From the NCBI GenBank assembly GCA_027619145.1, contig JAQCGA010000151.1, forward strand, positions 1 to 8,226: a stretch of DNA of 8,226 nucleotides, given 5' to 3'. This document shows, piece by piece, positions 4,816 through 8,226 of this stretch. The stretch's first letter is position 1, and every line of letters begins with the position of its first letter. The notes below the pieces were generated by a model. It did no database searches. It was not told where the DNA came from and saw only the letters and a list, made by a program, of their open reading frames with translations. The position numbers and the translations under genes are program-made. Origin of the DNA: a bacterium (GTDB taxonomy: Bacteria > Latescibacterota > UBA2968 > GCA-2709665).

Positions 4816-6021
4816 TCAGGCTGGGACTGCGGTGGGACGCACCGGTCCAAATGCCTGGATGCGTTCGGTGATGTGCTGCAGGCGATCCAGATCTGCATCC
4901 GGAGGCACGTTGTCCGAAACGCCAAAGATGAGTCGCTCGCCAGAACCCAGGTTTTCAAATACATCGTCCATATATGCTTCAAAGGCGTTGTCGTCCATCG
5001 ATTCTTTGAGCAGGGCAACGGAGGGGATGCCGCCCCAAACGGTGATGTTGGGACCAAAGGATTGTCGGATTTCGGCGAGGGTGCATTTTGTCATTGGCGC
5101 AGGACAAACAGACTCTGCCACGTCGAAGCCGCAGGCGGGATAGAGGGGGAAGAGGGCTTTGTTTTCCCCGTCGGTATGGGTGAGCAGGTGTTTGCCTGCG
5201 GCGTGCACCCGAGCGCTTACTTTTTTAAGCCAGGGTGCAATTTCAGTTTCAAAAAATGGTGGCCAGGTAAGGTCCTGGTCGTAGTTGCCGCCCCAGAAAA
5301 CGACCTCGGCATCGCAGGCGAGTAGCGCATCCAGGGTTGCTTCGAAATAGGGTTCCATTCGTTCCGCGAGGCGGTAGAGGGCTTCGCGTTCGTCCATGTA
5401 CAGGTAGAAGAACCGGTCCATAGGAGCCAGTTCATGCAGGATCATGTGAAGCGGCGAAGCTGCGACCGGACCACGGGCAACGGCGATGCCCCGGTCTCCT
5501 ACGCGCTGCTGGAATGTGCGGTAAGCGTCTGGCGTGGGGATAACTTCCAGATGGTCGAAAACCTGTGCGACGGCTTCGAAATCGTCTTTTGATTCGATGG
5601 CGAAGGATTTGAAAAAGGGTAAGGAGATTCCCGCCTGGGCCATGTCTGATGTGCGATGCAAGTGGGTGAAGACTTCGCCTGCGGAGGTTCGAATGCGCGT
5701 GGTGAGGTTCTCTCCATCGTCCTTCGATTCAACGGGCAACCCCTTGAGTTCTACGCGGTACGGATAATCCCGGTGGTTGTCCATGCCCAGCCCGCGCAAG
5801 GAAACATCGCGGCCACCCTGGATGGTAAAGTCTGCACCGACCGCATGACAGGCGGTGTTCAGAACTTCGGACATTTCAACTGTGTTCCGACCGACGAAGG
5901 GTTCTGGCAGGGTATTTCGAGCGCGCAGAGCAATGCACCAGAGGTCCATACGCGGAGCCCAGGGAATCTGGTCGGTAGGTTCGCCCCGGATGGCGGCTAA
6001 CATTCTTTCTTTGTGGGTCAT
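4816..6021 (-). CDS. URO-D-superfamily protein (uroporphyrinogen decarboxylase-like), not HemE
   Basis: This 401-residue protein has the overall pattern of the uroporphyrinogen decarboxylase/cobamide methyltransferase superfamily, a TIM barrel. It opens with MTHKERMLAAIRGEPTDQIPW (1-21), the usual start of divergent members. HTDGENKALFPLYPACGFDVAES (282-304), VWGGIP (328-333) and GERLIFGVSDNVPPDA (361-376) align with the later barrel strands. The PxxxxRQAGR-type arginine motif of true HemE is absent, so haem synthesis is unlikely. The HxC zinc motif of MtaA/MtbA methyltransferases is also not intact: His282 is followed by Thr and Asp, and no cysteine occurs in the C-terminal motif. The reaction is therefore unknown; demethylation or a carbohydrate-linked role is possible. 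AAAGGA lies 8 bases before the ATG. It starts 18 bp after the heparinase-like gene and is clearly in its operon. Confidence 0.85.
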   Translation of the reverse strand: MTHKERMLAAIRGEPTDQIPWAPRMDLWCIALRARNTLPEPFVGRNTVEMSEVLNTACHAVGADFTIQGGRDVSLRGLGMDNHRDYPYRVELKGLPVESKDDGENLTTRIRTSAGEVFTHLHRTSDMAQAGISLPFFKSFAIESKDDFEAVAQVFDHLEVIPTPDAYRTFQQRVGDRGIAVARGPVAASPLHMILHELAPMDRFFYLYMDEREALYRLAERMEPYFEATLDALLACDAEVVFWGGNYDQDLTWPPFFETEIAPWLKKVSARVHAAGKHLLTHTDGENKALFPLYPACGFDVAESVCPAPMTKCTLAEIRQSFGPNITVWGGIPSVALLKESMDDNAFEAYMDDVFENLGSGERLIFGVSDNVPPDADLDRLQHITERIQAFGPVRPTAVPA

Positions 6022-6039
6022 TGGAAAGATCCTTTCAGA

Positions 6040-8226
6040 TCAGGAGCGTTTTACATTCCAGATATTTTCGTTGCCGGGTGCTACCAGGCCGGGTGTGCGA
6101 ACCTGGATCCTGCGTTTGCCTGTCAGGTTGAGATTTACAATGGCCAGGTCACTCGTGTCTTCGAGGGATGCGGACTGGATTGCTGGTCTTCCTCCGAGGA
6201 TTTCGTACACCACAACGAAGCGGCTTTTGGCTTTGCGGTTTCGCAGGACGAGGGTGTCGAAGTATTTCCTGGGATGGGTCGGAATCTCGAATTGGCTGCG
6301 CCAGCCCGGGGATCGATAGGTGATGAGTTCGGAGCAGGGTGTGCGGATATGCGCACGAACTTTTTCTTTGCCGCGCCCCCAGGTTGCCGTCCAGCCGCAG
6401 TCGGTTTTGCCCGCAGACTGAAAATCGAGCAGCGGGTAAAAGGAGTGCTCCTGGTAGAGACTTTGTTTGCGTGATCGAAGTTCTGGACCGTTTAGCGAGA
6501 GGCTTCCGGGTGGGGCCAGTACGCGGCTGTTGTAATCCTGGGTTTGCCCACCTTCCACGTCGAATACGTCTATGAGGATGGGCAGGCCGTCTTGTTTTTT
6601 CAGCAATGTGAGGGCACGTCGTAAGGTTGCACCGCTTTTGAGGTGGACGGAAAGGTCTGCGTACCGGGCAGTTCCCTCGACGCAGAATCCGTGTAGAACG
6701 CTTGGTTCGGCAGGGTAGGCGTTTTCGCCGTTGACTGTTACGGTCTGGTGGCTGGGCGTGGCTTTGACCCATTGGTTGCCGGGGTGGTCGCAGATGTATC
6801 CAAGGTCTGGGAAGATTTCTCTGCCACCAGCATACAGTTGTACTGTGAGAGGACCGGCGTGTCGATGGCCGCGCAGTCCGTCTTCGCCGAGGACGTACAT
6901 CTGGATGCGGTTGCGGCCGGAGCCGTAGCCGAGGCAGGCGAGGTGGCGGCCTTCGTAATAATGGTTGAAGGCTTTTCCGGTTCCTGGGCGACGGGAAGGT
7001 TTACTCAGGTCTGTATTGAAACGCGCGAATTCAGACGCAGGACCCTGGGGACCGGGAATGAGGATATTGCACCGTTGTGCTGCAATGTCAGCCGTGCGCT
7101 GTGGGACAGAGCTGTATTCGTAGCTGTCGTCGAGTGGAGGATGCATGCCCAGAGGGGTGGCGATGTCTGCGAGGGCCTGGAATGCGGAGCGATAGAGGCC
7201 TTCGCCGTACAGGTCTTTGGTGCCTCGCAGCATTTCGGGGATTTGCCAGAGGTCTTCGCCGATGGGTTTGTGGCCGTAGATGGGCGATTCTTTCATGGAC
7301 CCGTCCGGGTGGAACTGGGATTCCAGGATTTTATGGAAGCCTTCCAGGCCGGAGGCGAGTTCCTTTTTGTTGTTGTATACAAGTCCGAAGGCGATGCGTG
7401 CGGCGCGGATGGAGCCCGCTTTGTTGGTGACGTATTCGTATGCCCGGGTATCCAGGTAGAGTTCCAGGAGGAAGCCCTGTTCGATCTGTTTCCGGGTTTG
7501 GGGAGCAATGGTTTTTTTGACCAGGTCGTAGCCCTGGAAGCAATGGAGGAAGTTGACGCCTGTGGTGGTGAGTTCTTTGGAAATGCGGCTGCTTCCCCAT
7601 AAGCCGGTGGCGACTTTGGTGACGCGGGTGGTCGTTTTTTCGTGGCCATATCCGTGTCTGCCGTCATATACGCCGATGCAGGCGTTGCGTTTGAAGACGG
7701 TGGGCAGGACTTCGCAGTTGTCCACGGCGTAGCCGGGGTCTGCATCTACAACGTCCTGGAAGTAGCTCTGGAGCGGATAGCCGGGATAGACGTTTGCCAT
7801 GCGTACAAGAATATGTTCGATTGCTTTTGCGTACTGTTTTTTTCCGGTGAGTGCATAGGCGATGCCAAGAGGCTGAACCTGATCCAGCGCCCACTGAAGT
7901 TTCATGGACCGGATGCTTCCGGAAAAGGAGACATGGATGGGCTGGTTGACGAAACGCCCTGCTTTTTCACCCAGGCGCCAGTCGTCGGTGTTGTGTTCTT
8001 CTTTGAGGATATGGAACGTATAGGTTTTGTTCAATCGAGGGAGATGGAGGGTGCCGTTGTCTGGATATTTTTTGTTGGGATATACGATATGGCAATAGGG
8101 ACATTCCAGCCGATCCGGATTTTTCCAGTCCCATTTCCAAAAGTGGCTGTTAATGCCTTCGGGTGATTTTTTGTGTACGCAGTTGGGGCAGAAGTTGCCG
8201 CCTGGGTTCCAGGGGCCGGTATCGGA
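6040..8226 (-). CDS. Heparinase II/III-like protein with N-terminal zinc ribbon, 5' truncated by window edge
   Basis: The frame is open through the window edge, giving at least 728 residues, so an internal TTG at 8034 is not the true start. The visible N-terminus holds CPNC (13-16) and CPYC (42-45), a four-cysteine zinc-ribbon-like motif separated by a Trp-rich linker. An alpha-helical toroid region follows (about 100-400), as in heparinase II/III-type polysaccharide lyases. The C-terminal beta-sandwich includes LRGHRHAGPLTVQLYAGGRE (451-470), with the HxH expected near the metal site (His454, His456). PDLGY, PSHQTVTVNGE (491-501) and a late VVVYEILGG strand also fit. Such enzymes cleave uronic-acid-containing polysaccharides by beta-elimination; the substrate here is unknown. 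No signal peptide can be judged, since the start is missing. The stop codon is 18 bp before the URO-D-family gene. The operon promoter is outside the window. Confidence 0.88.
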   Translation of the reverse strand, partial: SDTGPWNPGGNFCPNCVHKKSPEGINSHFWKWDWKNPDRLECPYCHIVYPNKKYPDNGTLHLPRLNKTYTFHILKEEHNTDDWRLGEKAGRFVNQPIHVSFSGSIRSMKLQWALDQVQPLGIAYALTGKKQYAKAIEHILVRMANVYPGYPLQSYFQDVVDADPGYAVDNCEVLPTVFKRNACIGVYDGRHGYGHEKTTTRVTKVATGLWGSSRISKELTTTGVNFLHCFQGYDLVKKTIAPQTRKQIEQGFLLELYLDTRAYEYVTNKAGSIRAARIAFGLVYNNKKELASGLEGFHKILESQFHPDGSMKESPIYGHKPIGEDLWQIPEMLRGTKDLYGEGLYRSAFQALADIATPLGMHPPLDDSYEYSSVPQRTADIAAQRCNILIPGPQGPASEFARFNTDLSKPSRRPGTGKAFNHYYEGRHLACLGYGSGRNRIQMYVLGEDGLRGHRHAGPLTVQLYAGGREIFPDLGYICDHPGNQWVKATPSHQTVTVNGENAYPAEPSVLHGFCVEGTARYADLSVHLKSGATLRRALTLLKKQDGLPILIDVFDVEGGQTQDYNSRVLAPPGSLSLNGPELRSRKQSLYQEHSFYPLLDFQSAGKTDCGWTATWGRGKEKVRAHIRTPCSELITYRSPGWRSQFEIPTHPRKYFDTLVLRNRKAKSRFVVVYEILGGRPAIQSASLEDTSDLAIVNLNLTGKRRIQVRTPGLVAPGNENIWNVKRS

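Noticed and set aside
4600..5325. A 241-codon plus-strand frame spanning the junction of the URO-D-family and hydrolase genes
   Set aside because: It runs antisense to two well-supported genes and shows no domain of its own.
6748..7602. A 284-codon open frame on the plus strand opposite the heparinase-like gene
   Set aside because: The opposite strand carries the conserved toroid and HRHAG sequence; the plus-strand product has low-complexity Val/Ala/Glu/Gly composition and no recognised motif.
1..8226. CRISPR array, tRNA, insertion-sequence ends or attachment sites
   Set aside because: No regularly spaced repeats, cloverleaf-like sequence, transposase motif or flanking direct repeats were seen on reading both strands.

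Overview
The window reads as part of a bacterial chromosome from a GC-rich, probably uncultivated environmental lineage. No rRNA, tRNA, transposase, integrase or CRISPR array is visible, so the host cannot be named from the sequence. A zinc-ribbon heparinase II/III-like protein, a divergent URO-D-family protein and an alpha/beta hydrolase in one operon, with toxin-antitoxin modules nearby, resemble gene content I associate with Poribacteria, Latescibacterota or PVC/FCB-type bacteria. That is a low-confidence impression.

Layout. (1) Bases 1-510 (+) hold the C-terminal half of an M19 membrane dipeptidase cut by the window edge. (2) Bases 553-1238 (-) hold a complete type II toxin-antitoxin module: a Phd/YefM-like antitoxin, a RelE/ParE-like toxin, a near-consensus promoter and a candidate TGTACA operator. 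(3) Bases 1392-2971 (+) hold a two-gene overlapping unit, a Nudix hydrolase followed by an aminoglycoside-phosphotransferase-fold protein with altered catalytic-loop residues. (4) Bases 3001-3707 (-) hold a second complete toxin-antitoxin module: a small beta-barrel-like antitoxin, a MazF/PemK toxin, its own consensus promoter and a strong intrinsic terminator. (5) Bases 3729-8226 (-) hold a tightly spaced three-gene operon, in transcription order heparinase II/III-like protein (5' end beyond the window), URO-D-family protein, and alpha/beta hydrolase.

How the genes may work together. The large operon looks catabolic. A polysaccharide lyase-like enzyme with an esterase-like hydrolase suggests breakdown of an acidic or acylated polysaccharide, and the URO-D-like protein may act in methyl transfer or an unknown step. 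This is inferred from fold family and gene order. The two toxin-antitoxin modules lie on the same strand, one on each side of the divergently oriented Nudix-phosphotransferase pair, so bases 553-3707 look like an accessory island between core-type metabolic genes. Their regulation is unusually legible: both have TTGACA boxes, 17-bp spacers and good -10 boxes.

No wholly new system is clearly demonstrated. The most unusual points are the phosphotransferase with HGE...H in place of HGD...N, its coupling to a Nudix enzyme between two toxin-antitoxin modules, and the YefM-YoeB-like operator geometry in front of a RelE/ParE-type toxin.
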